From Mycobacterium conspicuum (GTDB taxonomy: Bacteria > Actinomycetota > Actinomycetes > Mycobacteriales > Mycobacteriaceae), in NCBI RefSeq assembly GCF_010730195.1, contig NZ_AP022613.1, positions 5,704,001-5,768,000 on the forward strand: a DNA stretch of 64,000 bases. Reading direction: 5' to 3'. The notes below the pieces were generated by a model that worked only from the letters and a program-made list of their open reading frames with translations, was not told the origin of the DNA and searched no databases. A program made the position numbers and the translations under genes. This document shows, one piece after another, positions 52,043 to 62,660 of the stretch. Within the stretch, counting starts at the first letter, position 1. Each line of letters starts with the position of its first letter.

Positions 52043-53422
52043 ATGACGTTCGACCTGACCCCGACCGCGGCGCAGCATGACCTGGCCCGGCGCGCACACG
52101 AATTCGCCGACTCCGTGATACGTCCCGTTGCACTGGACTATGACCAGCGCCAAGAGTTTCCCTGGCCGGTGCTCGAGGAGGCCGCTCAACGTGGCTTCTA
52201 CAGCCCGTTGTTCTACCGCGACCTGATCGGTGACCCCACCGGCCTGTCGCTGCCGATGTTCATGGAGGAAATCTTCTGGGGCTGCGCCGGAATCGGTTTG
52301 GCGATCGTCATGCCGGCGCTGGCACTGTCGGCGATCGGGCAGGCCGCCTCGCCGGAACAGATGCTGCAGTGGGCACCCGAATGCTTCGGAACGCCCGGCG
52401 ATCTCAAGCTCGCGGCGCTGGCGATTTCCGAACCCGAAGGCGGCAGCGACGTGCGCAATCTGCGCACCCGAGCCCGCCGCGACGGTGACGACTGGATCAT
52501 CGACGGCCACAAGATGTGGATTGGCAACGGTGGCATCGCCAACGTGCACGTGGTGAACGCAGTCGTCGACGAAGAGCTCGGCCACCGCGGTCAAGCGCTG
52601 TTCGTCGTGCCCGGAGGCACGCCCGGGCTCGAGATGGTGCGCAAGCTCGACAAGTTGGGCTGCCGGGCGTCGCACACCGCAGAGCTCAAGCTCGACGGCG
52701 TGCGCATTCCGGGAGCCAATCTGCTTGGCGGACAAGAGAAATTGGACCACAAGCTGGCCAAAGCCCGCGAGGTCGTCGCGGGCGCAAAGCGGTCGGGGTC
52801 GGCTACATTGGGCACCTTCGAACAAACCCGGCCGATGGTCGCCGCCCAGGCGATCGGGATCGCGCGCGCCGCACTGGAGTACGCCACGTCCTACGCCACC
52901 GAGCGAGAAGCGTTCGGCGGTCCCATTATCGACAATCAAGGCATCGCTTTCCCGTTGGCGGACTTGGCAACCCAGATCGACGCGGCCCGCTTACTGACCT
53001 GGCGAGCCTCCTGGATGGCCGCCAGCGGCGTCCCCTTCGAGCGCGCCGAGGGCTCGATGTCCAAGCTCGCCGCCACCGAGGTTGCGGTCAAAGCCACCGA
53101 ACGCGCGATCCAGACAATGGGCGGCTGGGGTTACATCACCGATCATCCGGTCGAGAAGTGGTATCGAGATGCCAAGCTGTACACCATCTTTGAGGGCACG
53201 AGCGAAATCCAGCGGATGGTCATCTCGAACGCGCTTGGGGCGGCCGTGGGTACCCCGCCCCTTCATGTCGTGATTGAGCCGTCCGGGGGACCTTTGAACA
53301 AGATTTTCGGTCGCGGCGCCCCGCTGCGTTCGCGCGTCGCCGATGCCGCGCTGTCGGCGAAAGACCAGGTTCCCGAGCCGATCATGCGAGTAGCCATGAA
53401 GGTGCTCCGTCCGCCCCGGTGA
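52043..53422 (+). CDS. Acyl-CoA dehydrogenase (FadE family)
   Basis: 459 aa. N-terminal helical domain, LAALAISEPEGGSDVRNLRT and DGHKMWIGNGGIAN FAD/substrate motifs, R-E-A-F-G-G-P signature EREAFGGPI, and a catalytic Glu384 in YTIFEGTSEIQRM. The C-terminus runs about 65 residues past the usual end (PLHVVIEPSGGPLNKIFGRG onward), unlike most short-chain members. Which FadE it is cannot be told. In M. tuberculosis this place beside whiB5 holds a nitronate monooxygenase gene, so this is a local difference. Probable role in beta-oxidation. Confidence 0.9.
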   Translation: MTFDLTPTAAQHDLARRAHEFADSVIRPVALDYDQRQEFPWPVLEEAAQRGFYSPLFYRDLIGDPTGLSLPMFMEEIFWGCAGIGLAIVMPALALSAIGQAASPEQMLQWAPECFGTPGDLKLAALAISEPEGGSDVRNLRTRARRDGDDWIIDGHKMWIGNGGIANVHVVNAVVDEELGHRGQALFVVPGGTPGLEMVRKLDKLGCRASHTAELKLDGVRIPGANLLGGQEKLDHKLAKAREVVAGAKRSGSATLGTFEQTRPMVAAQAIGIARAALEYATSYATEREAFGGPIIDNQGIAFPLADLATQIDAARLLTWRASWMAASGVPFERAEGSMSKLAATEVAVKATERAIQTMGGWGYITDHPVEKWYRDAKLYTIFEGTSEIQRMVISNALGAAVGTPPLHVVIEPSGGPLNKIFGRGAPLRSRVADAALSAKDQVPEPIMRVAMKVLRPPR

Positions 53423-53493
53423 ATTCCAGAGGTACTGTCGCGAAGGGAGCACCCATCGAGGCAACGTGGTCGGGCGCAACGGAAGGAAGACAC

Positions 53494-53835
53494 ATGACGA
53501 CGGATAAGACCGGCGCGCAAACCACGGTCAGCGAGCAGGACGGCAAATACACCATTGCCGTCGAGGGCGAAACCGTCGGTTTCGCTGATTTCGCCGATCG
53601 CGGCGACGAGCGGGTTTTCTATCACACCGTGATCGACCCCGCGTTCGGCGGACGCGGCCTGGCAACCATCCTCGTCGAGCATGCCCTCGACGCGGCGCGC
53701 GCCGACGGGAAGCGCATCGTCCCGGTCTGCTCGATGGTTGCCAACGTGGTCGAGAAGCATCCCGAGTTCGCCGAGCTCACCGACCCCGTCACCCCCGAGA
53801 TCCAACGCTGGGTGCAGACGCAGCCGAGCACCTAG
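53494..53835 (+). CDS. Small GNAT-fold acetyltransferase (YjdJ-like)
   Basis: 113 aa from ATG 53494 with GGAAGGAAG upstream. Single compact GCN5-related domain of the Gcn5-like pfam14542 type: VFYHTVIDPAFGGRGLATILVEHAL is the acetyl-CoA loop, then GKRIVPVCSMVANVVEKHPEF. Such minimal acetyltransferases may act on small molecules or protein N-termini; substrate unknown. It is 71 nt downstream of the acyl-CoA dehydrogenase, so possibly co-transcribed. Confidence 0.88.
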   Translation: MTTDKTGAQTTVSEQDGKYTIAVEGETVGFADFADRGDERVFYHTVIDPAFGGRGLATILVEHALDAARADGKRIVPVCSMVANVVEKHPEFAELTDPVTPEIQRWVQTQPST

Positions 53836-54148
53836 TCCGCCGCGCGAAACAATACGGACACGGTTTGCCGGTGTTTTGCTGCCAACTCACATTTAGCTCC
53901 TAGGCTTCGCACATGCGGCTTTGTTACGAGCATGGCTGTCGGGGCCCGTATCATCGGTCCAGCAAACGCGGTAAACGTCAGCCGTCCGGCTGGTGAACAC
54001 GCGCATCGGCTCGACCGGTGTCGGCGACCTGCCACGCCAGTTCCGGCGATGACCGCGAAGAAATTTCGGCCGACGCCGCTGATGCCCGGGACGCCGTCAC
54101 CGAACCGCCAACGCGTTGGCGGCGGGCGAACCGATCGGAGGAAACGAC
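53836..54148. other. Intergenic region before the PPE gene
   Basis: 313 nt. A plus-strand frame from 53932 runs into the PPE gene, but has no ribosome site, is Arg/Pro-rich and looks like chance coding in GC-rich DNA. The part at 53880-53925 is A+T richer and may hold the PPE promoter. I see no repeat, tRNA or mobile-element remnant. Confidence 0.5.
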
Positions 54149-55540
54149 ATGGATTTCGGATTACTGCCGCCAGAGGTTAACTCCGCCCGCATGTATGCCG
54201 GTCCCGGCTCGGGACCGATGTTGGCCGCAGCGACGGCATGGGACGCGCTGGCCGCTGACCTGCAATCGACGGCGAGCTCATACCAGTCGGCGATCGCCGG
54301 CCTGATCGCCGGAGCTTGGACTGGCCCGGCGGCGTCGGCGATGGCCGCCGCGGCCGCTCCCTATGTGGCATGGATCAGGAGCACGGCCGCGCAGGCCGAG
54401 CAGACGGCCTACCAGGCCACAGCGGCGGCCGCCGCATACGATGCGGCGTTCGCCGAAACGGTGCCGCCGCCGGTCGTCGCGGCCAACCGCAGCCTGTTGG
54501 CGGCCCTGGTGGCGACCAATTTGTTCGGTCAGAACACGCCGGCGATAGCGCTCACCGAGTCGCAGTACGCCGAGATGTGGGCCCAAGACGCTGCCGCGAT
54601 GTACAGCTATGCCGGCGCGTCGGCGTCGGCGACATCGCTGCCACCGTTCGGTTCACCGCCGTCGAGCACCAACCCGCGCGGACAGGCGAACCAAGCGGCC
54701 GCGGTCGCCCAAGCCGGCGCCGCCCCCGCCGGCAACATACCGAGCGCGCTCACCCAGGCGCAGCAGGCGTTGTCGGCGGTGCCCGGCGCGCTGAACAGTG
54801 CCGCTTCCCCGGCCCAGGCGCTGTCGCCGCTGGAACTGATCAACCTGCTGGGAAGCCTTAGCGGCATTTTCGTCGATCCAGAATTGAGCGGCACGGGACT
54901 GGGTGTCGACTCGGCAGTCGGGATAACGGCCCTGCCCTACGACGTTGGCGGTTTCTACACCGGTCTCCATACCGACGACATCGTCAGCGGCTGGGCAGGC
55001 ATTGAGTCCTGGCCGGGCACGGGTCCGGTGCCTCCGTCCCCGTTCCCGGTGATCACCAACCTGGGCTCCCCGGTTTCGGCGGGCATGGGAACGGCGAACA
55101 CGGTCGGCAAGATGTCGGTGCCGACCGGGTGGGCGCAGGCGGCCCCGGAGATACGCCCCCTCGCGGTGGCACTGCCGGCCGCCACCGTCGTTAGCGCAGA
55201 GACCTCGACGGGCGCCGGAGGCGTGTTCAGTCAGATGGCCCTGGCCGGCATGGCCGGGCGAGCCCTGGCTGGCGGCGCCGGCGGCGCCGGTACCGGCGCT
55301 ACGGGTGGGGCCGGCCGCCGAGAGCGGATCGGCGAGCGGGTCGCGGTGCCCGCCCAAAAGCCGTCTGAGCCGGCCCAGCCTGAACCGGCCCAGCAATCGG
55401 CCCAGGCGCCGAAAACCCCGCCGGGCGGCCCGATTACGAGCATCGCCGCCGAGCTACGCGAGCTGGCCTCGCTACGCGACTCGGGAATCCTCACCGAAGA
55501 GGAATTCACCGAGCAGAAACGGCGCCTGCTTCCGCAGTAA
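54149..55540 (+). CDS. PPE-SVP protein with C-terminal SHOCT-like segment
   Basis: 463 aa from ATG 54149 (GGAGG 8 nt upstream). The N-terminal PPE domain (about 1-175) has MDFGLLPPEVNSARMYAGPG, the WxG turn AGAWTGPAASAM, and ESQYAEMWAQDAAAMYSYAG. The middle is Gly/Ala/Ser-rich; GKMSVPTGW (about 318) is the SVP signature. Beyond the usual PPE end the chain continues through a Pro/Gln/Ala linker into about 40 residues (SIAAELRELASLRDSGILTE, then EEFTEQKRRLLPQ) that match the SHOCT oligomerisation motif. No PE partner is adjacent. PPE proteins are exported by ESX systems; the fusion is unusual. Confidence 0.85.
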   Translation: MDFGLLPPEVNSARMYAGPGSGPMLAAATAWDALAADLQSTASSYQSAIAGLIAGAWTGPAASAMAAAAAPYVAWIRSTAAQAEQTAYQATAAAAAYDAAFAETVPPPVVAANRSLLAALVATNLFGQNTPAIALTESQYAEMWAQDAAAMYSYAGASASATSLPPFGSPPSSTNPRGQANQAAAVAQAGAAPAGNIPSALTQAQQALSAVPGALNSAASPAQALSPLELINLLGSLSGIFVDPELSGTGLGVDSAVGITALPYDVGGFYTGLHTDDIVSGWAGIESWPGTGPVPPSPFPVITNLGSPVSAGMGTANTVGKMSVPTGWAQAAPEIRPLAVALPAATVVSAETSTGAGGVFSQMALAGMAGRALAGGAGGAGTGATGGAGRRERIGERVAVPAQKPSEPAQPEPAQQSAQAPKTPPGGPITSIAAELRELASLRDSGILTEEEFTEQKRRLLPQ

Positions 55541-55580
55541 ATCCGTCGAGTCGGCGAAAGAGAAAGCGCCCCAAACAAAA

Positions 55581-55602
55581 TCCCCGGCCGATTGGCCGGG
55601 GA
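55581..55602. terminator. Bidirectional hairpin terminator
   Basis: Perfect 9-bp arms TCCCCGGCC and GGCCGGGGA around a GATT loop. It lies between the converging PPE gene (+) and tRNA-Leu (-), with AAAA on its left and GATT on its right. It can terminate both transcripts. Confidence 0.8.
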
Positions 55603-55621
55603 GATTGTCGTCATCACATTG

Positions 55622-55704
55622 TGGGCGAAGGGGGACTTGAACCCCCACGTCCCGAAGGACACTGGCACCTGAAGCCAGCGCGTCTGCCATTCCGCCACTC
55701 GCCC
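55622..55704 (-). tRNA. tRNA-Leu (anticodon CAG)
   Basis: 83 nt. Acceptor GGGCGAG pairs with TTCGCCC, discriminator A; anticodon arm GCTGGCTTCAGGTGCCAG gives CAG; variable arm TGTCCTTCGGGACG; T-arm GTGGGGGTTCAAGTCCCCC. It sits beside fhaA as leuT does in M. tuberculosis. Confidence 0.95.
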
Positions 55705-55964
55705 GAAACAACCGAAGGACCATACCACTGTAAGCGTCGTGCGCCCCAACCGTCGCCTCGGCCGTTGGCGGGGCCCTTCGACTGCCTAGCCCCCGGAAGT
55801 CTGCGGCAATACGATTCTGACCTGCAATGATGCGATTCTCAGAATTCTCCCGGTGCCGCAGCGTCGCGCCATCCCGATACCATGCTTGGGTGATCCAACA
55901 CGCGCCCGAGTCGTTTGCCTTGCGCCGGCGATATGCCATGGCAAGTGCGGGCGAGCGCTGAGCG

Positions 55965-57689
55965 GTGGGTAGCCACGGTGCTAGCCAGAAGGGGCTTGCC
56001 GCGCGCATCGAGCGCAAGCTCGAGGCGACCGTCGGTGACGTGTTTGCGCGTGTCTTCGGCGGATCAATCGTCCCGCAAGAGATTGAAGCCCTATTGCGTA
56101 GGGAAGCCGAAGATGGTGTCCGCCCCCTTCAGGGAAAGCGCCTTTTGGCACCCAACGAATACATCATTACCCTCGGTGTGCACGACTTTGAGAAGTTCGG
56201 CGGCGACCCGGATCTCACGTCGGGTGCTTTCGCGAGCTACTTGGCCGACTATATCTATGAACAGGGGTGGCAAACGTATGGTGATGTGGTCGTCCGGTTC
56301 GAGCGGTCGTCGAACCTGCATACCGGCCAGTTCCGCGCCCGCGGTGCTGTCAACCCCGATGTCGAGCCCCGCCCGACGCTCAGCGATGCCCCCCGACCAC
56401 AATCAAATCAGGCGTTCGGCGCAGAACCAGGAGTACCACCAATGACTGACAACTCGAGCTACCGCGGGGGACCGGGACAAGGGCGGCCCGGCGACGAGTA
56501 TTACGACGAGCGCTACGGGCGTCCGCAGGACGACCAGCGGGGCGGGCAGGATCCGCAGGGCGGTCACGACCCGCGCGGCGGATACCCGCCGGAACAAGGC
56601 GGCTATCCGCCCCAGCAGGGATATCCGCCGCCCCGCCAAGACCAAGGCGGCTACCCCCAGCAGGGCGGCTACCCCGACCAGCGCGGCTACCCACCGCAGG
56701 GCGGCTACCCCGACCAGGGCGGCTACCCCGACCAGCGCGGCTACCCACCGCAGGGCGGCTATCCCGAGCACGGCGGCTATCCACAACAGGGCGGCTACCC
56801 CGACCAGCGCGGCTACCCATCGCAGGGCGGCTACCCGGAGCAAGGCGGCTACCCCGACCAAGGCCCGGGTGGCTACCCACCGCCGCCCTACGAGCAACGC
56901 CCGCCCGCCCCGGCCGGATACGGCGGCCAGCCCGGCCAGGGTGGCCAAAACTACGACCAGGGTTACCGCCAGGACAGCGGTTACGGCTCGCCCGGCGGCG
57001 AACAGGGTCAACAGGCCTACGGCGGGTACGGCGACTACGGTCGAGGCCCGGGCGGGCAGGACGAGGGCGGCTACGGCGGCCAGGCTCCGACGGCAGCACC
57101 CGAACAGCGCCCGGCCTATCCCGAGCAGGGGGGCGGATACGACCAGGGCTACCAGCAAGGCGGCCAGGGATACGGCCGCCAGGACTACTCATCGGGCGAC
57201 TACACGCAATACGCCGAAAGCGTCCCGCCCGGCGGATACGGCCCGCCCGGCGGCGGCTACGCCGAGCCGGCGAACCAGGACTACGACTGGGGCCAGTCGG
57301 CGGGCCAATCGGCCGCGCCCGAGTACGGCCAGGGCGGCGGCTACGGGGGTTACGAAGGCGGCTACGAAGGCGGTTACGGGCAAGGCGAGTATGGATCGGC
57401 CGGAACCGCGGTCACCTTGCAGCTCGACGACGGCAGCGGGCGGACCTATCAGCTGCGCGACGGTTCCAACATCGTCGGTCGCGGACAGGACGCCCAGTTC
57501 CGGTTGCCGGACACCGGAGTGTCACGACGGCATCTGGAGATCCGGTGGGATGGACGCGTCGCGCTCCTTTCCGACCTGAACTCCACTAACGGCACCACCG
57601 TCAACAATGCGCCCGTGCAGGAGTGGCAGCTGGCCGATGGCGACGTGATCCGCCTGGGTCACTCGGAGATCATCGTCCGCATTCACTGA
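55965..57689 (+). CDS. fhaA: FHA-domain protein FhaA (DUF3662-FHA)
   Basis: 574 aa from GTG 55965 (527 in M. tuberculosis). The N-terminal DUF3662 domain (about 1-125: KLEATVGDVFARVFGGSIVP, PNEYIITLGVHDFEKFG), then a very long Gly/Tyr/Pro/Gln-rich low-complexity region (about 165-475), and a C-terminal FHA domain (about 480-574: GSNIVGRGQDAQFRLPDTGV, SRRHLEI, LNSTNGTTV). FhaA is a PknB substrate that binds the pseudokinase domain of MviN/FhaA partner in control of peptidoglycan synthesis. The extra length over M. tuberculosis lies in the repeats. The 260 nt between tRNA-Leu and this start holds no gene and presumably its promoter. Confidence 0.95.
   Translation: MGSHGASQKGLAARIERKLEATVGDVFARVFGGSIVPQEIEALLRREAEDGVRPLQGKRLLAPNEYIITLGVHDFEKFGGDPDLTSGAFASYLADYIYEQGWQTYGDVVVRFERSSNLHTGQFRARGAVNPDVEPRPTLSDAPRPQSNQAFGAEPGVPPMTDNSSYRGGPGQGRPGDEYYDERYGRPQDDQRGGQDPQGGHDPRGGYPPEQGGYPPQQGYPPPRQDQGGYPQQGGYPDQRGYPPQGGYPDQGGYPDQRGYPPQGGYPEHGGYPQQGGYPDQRGYPSQGGYPEQGGYPDQGPGGYPPPPYEQRPPAPAGYGGQPGQGGQNYDQGYRQDSGYGSPGGEQGQQAYGGYGDYGRGPGGQDEGGYGGQAPTAAPEQRPAYPEQGGGYDQGYQQGGQGYGRQDYSSGDYTQYAESVPPGGYGPPGGGYAEPANQDYDWGQSAGQSAAPEYGQGGGYGGYEGGYEGGYGQGEYGSAGTAVTLQLDDGSGRTYQLRDGSNIVGRGQDAQFRLPDTGVSRRHLEIRWDGRVALLSDLNSTNGTTVNNAPVQEWQLADGDVIRLGHSEIIVRIH
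56646..56861 (+). repeat. Tandem 18-bp coding repeats in fhaA (12 units)
   Basis: Twelve consecutive six-residue units of the type GGYPxQ/RGYPxQ (protein residues 228-299) encoded by 18-bp repeats. A 36-bp higher-order pair GGYPDQRGYPPQ recurs three times with near-identical codons (GGCGGCTACCCCGACCAG and GCGGCTACCCACC-type). Units to either side are more degenerate. The near identity at the nucleotide level suggests recent slippage or unequal exchange. Confidence 0.85.
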
Positions 57690-57821
57690 ACCGGTCGGGT
57701 TCACGCTGCCGTGCTTCTCCCGCTTCCACCAGCGTCCAAGCTATCGTGACGTTGCCGATGGGCACGGTGTCACGGACCCGGGGCCCGGCGCCAGGACGGC
57801 GCGAGACGGAAAGGACGTCAG

Positions 57822-58282
57822 ATGCAGGGACTGGTACTGCAGCTGACGCGTGCCGGATTTTTAATGTTGCTATGGGTATTTATCTGGTCGGTGCTGCGCA
57901 TCCTGAAGACCGACATCTATGCGCCGACCGGGGCGGTCATGGTGCGCCGCGGCTTGGCGTTGCGCGGCACGCTGCTTCCTGCGCGACAGCGGACCGCGGC
58001 GCGCTATCTGGTGGTGACCGAGGGGTCGCTGACCGGAGCACGCATCACCCTGAGCGGACAGCCCGTGTTGATCGGGCGCGCTGACGATTCCACCCTCGTC
58101 CTGACCGACGACTACGCCTCGACGCGGCACGCCCGGTTGTCCCAGCGCGGCTCGGAATGGTACGTCGAGGATCTAGGATCGACCAACGGCACTTACCTTG
58201 ACAGGGCAAAGGTGACCACTGCGGTACGAGTTCCCATAGGTACGCCGGTTCGGATCGGCAAAACAGCAATCGAGTTGCGCCC

Positions 58283-58286
<4 letters not shown>
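57822..58286 (+). CDS. fhaB: FHA-domain membrane protein FhaB (FipA)
   Basis: 154 aa (155 in M. tuberculosis). One N-terminal transmembrane helix (about 7-28, LTRAGFLMLLWVFIWSVLRI), a basic linker, and a C-terminal FHA domain (about 70-154: LIGRADDSTLVLTDDYASTRHARL, LGSTNGTYLDRAKV). FhaB/FipA links FtsZ and FtsQ during division under stress and is phosphorylated by PknA. Gap to fhaA is 132 nt; its stop overlaps the pstP start (GTGA). Confidence 0.93.
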
Positions 58287-59775
<1,489 letters not shown>

Positions 59776-59779
<4 letters not shown>

Positions 59780-61185
59780 CCACGCAGGTCCAACCACCGG
59801 TCGCGGTGACACCCCCGCTGCCCACGCGACGCAACGCCGAACTGCTGCTGCTGTGCTTCGCCGCCATCGTCACCGTCGCGGCCTTACTCGTCGTGGAAGC
59901 CAACCAGGAGCAGGGCTTGCGCTGGGACCTGACTCGCTACGGCCTGGCCTTCCTCGCCGTGTTCGGGGGCGCGCATCTGGTCATTCGCCGCTTTGCCCCG
60001 TACACCGATCCGCTGCTGTTGCCAATCGTGGCCCTGCTCAACGGACTTGGTCTGGTGATGATTCACCGGCTCGACCTCGTCAACAGCGAGCTCAATAGGC
60101 ACCATCACGCCGGCGCGGCCCAGCAGATGCTGTGGACCCTGGTCGGAGTCGCGGCGTTCGCGCTCGTGGTCACGTTTCTGAAAGACCATCGACAGCTCGC
60201 TCGCTACGGCTACATCTGTGGCCTGACGGGTCTGGTTTTCTTGGCGATACCCGCACTGCTGCCGGCATCCTTATCCGAACAGAACGGCGCGAAAATCTGG
60301 ATTCGCTTCTCCGGCTTCTCGATTCAGCCCGCCGAATTTTCCAAAATCCTGCTGCTCATCTTCTTCTCCGCCGTGCTCATCGCCAAGCGCGGCGTCTTCC
60401 ACAGTGTCGGTAGGCATTTGATGGGTATGAACCTGCCCCGACCGCGAGACCTCGCGCCCTTGCTTGCGGCGTGGGTGATCTCGATCGGTGTGATGGTCTT
60501 CGAAAAGGACCTCGGCACTTCGCTGTTGCTTTACGCCTCGTTCCTGGTGGTGGTCTATCTCGCCACCCAGCGACTCAGCTGGGTGGTCATCGGACTGGCG
60601 CTGTTCGTCGCGGGAAGCGTTGTGGCGTATTTCATTTTCAGCCACGTACGGGTTCGCGTGCAGATGTGGTGGGACCCGTTCACCGATCCCGAGGGCAGCG
60701 GTTATCAACTGGTGCAGTCGATGTTCAGCTTTGCTACCGGTGGCATCTTTGGCACCGGGCTGGGCAACGGCCAACCCGACACCGTGCCCGCGGCGTCGAC
60801 CGATTTCATCATCGCCGCGTTCGGCGAAGAGCTCGGATTGGTGGGTCTGGCAGCGCTGCTACTGCTCTATACGATCGTCATTGTCCGCGGCCTGCGTACC
60901 GCCATCGCGACGCGGGAGAGCTTCGGCAAGCTGCTCGCCGCGGGCCTGGCGTCAACGCTGGCCATTCAACTGTTCATCGTCGTCGGTGGTGTCACCCGGC
61001 TCATCCCGCTGACCGGGTTGACCACCCCGTGGCTGTCCTACGGTGGATCGTCGCTGCTGGCGAACTACGTGCTGCTGGCCATCCTGGCGCGCATCTCGCA
61101 CAGCGCGCGCCGACCGCTGCGCACCCACCCCCGCGACACCTCGCCGATCGCGACGGCCGGCACCGAAGTGATCCAAAAAGTATGA
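59776..61185 (+). CDS. rodA: SEDS peptidoglycan glycosyltransferase RodA
   Basis: 469 aa, as in M. tuberculosis. About ten transmembrane helices; SEDS motifs GAKIWIRFSGFSIQPAEFSK (loop 4 region), VMVFEKDLGTSLLL with the catalytic Asp, QLVQSMFSFATGGIFGTGLG, FIIAAFGEELG and GGSSLLANY near the end. It polymerises glycan strands together with the class B PBP encoded next. ATG overlaps the pstP stop; its own stop overlaps pbpA. Confidence 0.95.
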
Positions 61186-62660
61186 ACACCTCGCTTCGCC
61201 GGATCTCGGTGATCGTGATGGCGTTGATCGTGCTGCTGCTGCTCAACGCCACGTACACGCAGGTCTTCACCGCCGACGGGCTGCGCGCCGACCCCCGGAA
61301 CCAGCGCGTACTGCTCGACGAGTATTCACGTCAGCGCGGCCAGATCACCGCGGGTGGGCAGCTGCTGGCCTATTCGGTGGCCACCGACAACCGCTTCCGG
61401 TTCCTGCGGGTGTATCCCAACGCGGCGGTGTACGCGCCGATCACCGGCTTCTATTCACTGCGCTATTCCAGTACCGGGCTCGAACACGCCGAGGACCCGG
61501 TATTGAACGGGTCAGACGAGCGGCTATTCGGGCGCCGGCTGGCCGACTTCTTCACCGGCCGCGATCCGCGCGGCGGCAATGTCGACACCACCATCAACCC
61601 CCGCGTCCAGCAAGCCGCCTGGGACGCCATGCAGCAAGGCTGCGCGGGATCGCCCTGCAAGGGAGCAGTGGTCGCGCTGGAACCGGCCACGGGCAAGATC
61701 CTCGCGATGGTGTCGTCTCCGTCCTATGACCCCAACCTGCTGGCCTCCCACAATCCCGAGGAGCAGGCGCAAGCCTGGAAGCGGCTGCGTGACGATCCCA
61801 ACTCGCCCCTGACCAACCGCGCCATCGCCGAGACCTACCCGCCCGGTTCCACCTTCAAAGTCGTCACGACCGCGGCGGCGCTGCAGGCGGGTGCCGACCC
61901 GAACGAGCAGCTGACCTCCGCGGCCAGGATTCCGCTACCCGACAGCACGGTCACCTTGGAGAACTACGGCGGCACCCCATGCGGCCCCGACCCCACCGTG
62001 TCGCTGACCGAGGCGTTCGCTCTGTCGTGCAACACCGCGTTCGTCCAGCTGGGCCTGGCCACCGGCGCCGACGCCCTGCGCAGCATGGCGCGTTCGTTCG
62101 GCCTGGACAGCACGCCCAGTGTCATTCCACTGCAGGTTGCCGAATCCAATGTGGGACTCATTGCGGACGCGGCCGCGCTGGGTATGTCAAGCATTGGTCA
62201 GAAAGACGTCGCGCTGACACCGCTGGAGAACGCGGAGATCGCCGCGGCCATCGCGAATAACGGGGTGATGATGCAGCCCTATCTGATCGACACCCTCAAG
62301 GGCCCCGACCTGTCCATCATCAGCACAACAGCGCCGTATCAGCAGCGCCGCGCCGTGTCGCCGCAGGTCGCCGCTAAGCTAACAGAGCTGATGGTCGGCG
62401 CCGAGAAGGACGCGCAGCAGAAAGGAGCCATCCCCGGCGTGCAGATCGCATCCAAGACTGGTACTGCCGAGCATGGCACCGATCCGCGGCACACGCCGCC
62501 GCACGCGTGGTACATCGCCTTCGCGCCCGCCCAGACCCCGAAGGTTGCGGTAGCGGTACTGGTGGAGGGTGGCGGTGACCGGCTGTCGGCCACGGGAGGT
62601 GCGCTCGCCGCGCCGATCGGACGGGCCGTGATCGAGGCCGCACTGCAGGGAGGAGCATGA
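61182..62660 (+). CDS. pbpA: Penicillin-binding protein PbpA (class B transpeptidase)
   Basis: 492 aa from ATG 61182 (ATGA overlap with rodA). Short cytoplasmic start, one transmembrane helix (about 8-27), non-catalytic domain, then the transpeptidase domain with Ser223-x-x-Lys226 (PGSTFK), Ser282-Cys-Asn284 (SCN) and Lys425-Thr-Gly427 (KTG). Partner of RodA in lateral or septal wall synthesis; PknB phosphorylation of PbpA affects its localisation in M. tuberculosis. Frame upstream of 61182 overlaps rodA and is a shadow. Confidence 0.95.
   Translation: MNTSLRRISVIVMALIVLLLLNATYTQVFTADGLRADPRNQRVLLDEYSRQRGQITAGGQLLAYSVATDNRFRFLRVYPNAAVYAPITGFYSLRYSSTGLEHAEDPVLNGSDERLFGRRLADFFTGRDPRGGNVDTTINPRVQQAAWDAMQQGCAGSPCKGAVVALEPATGKILAMVSSPSYDPNLLASHNPEEQAQAWKRLRDDPNSPLTNRAIAETYPPGSTFKVVTTAAALQAGADPNEQLTSAARIPLPDSTVTLENYGGTPCGPDPTVSLTEAFALSCNTAFVQLGLATGADALRSMARSFGLDSTPSVIPLQVAESNVGLIADAAALGMSSIGQKDVALTPLENAEIAAAIANNGVMMQPYLIDTLKGPDLSIISTTAPYQQRRAVSPQVAAKLTELMVGAEKDAQQKGAIPGVQIASKTGTAEHGTDPRHTPPHAWYIAFAPAQTPKVAVAVLVEGGGDRLSATGGALAAPIGRAVIEAALQGGA

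Noticed and set aside
53932..54180. 82-codon frame upstream of the PPE gene
   Set aside because: It has no ribosome site, runs into the PPE coding region in another frame, and is Arg/Pro-rich low-information sequence.
56646..56861. CRISPR-like regular repeats
   Set aside because: The repeats are directly adjoining 18-bp in-frame coding units without spacers, inside fhaA. No cas genes are present.
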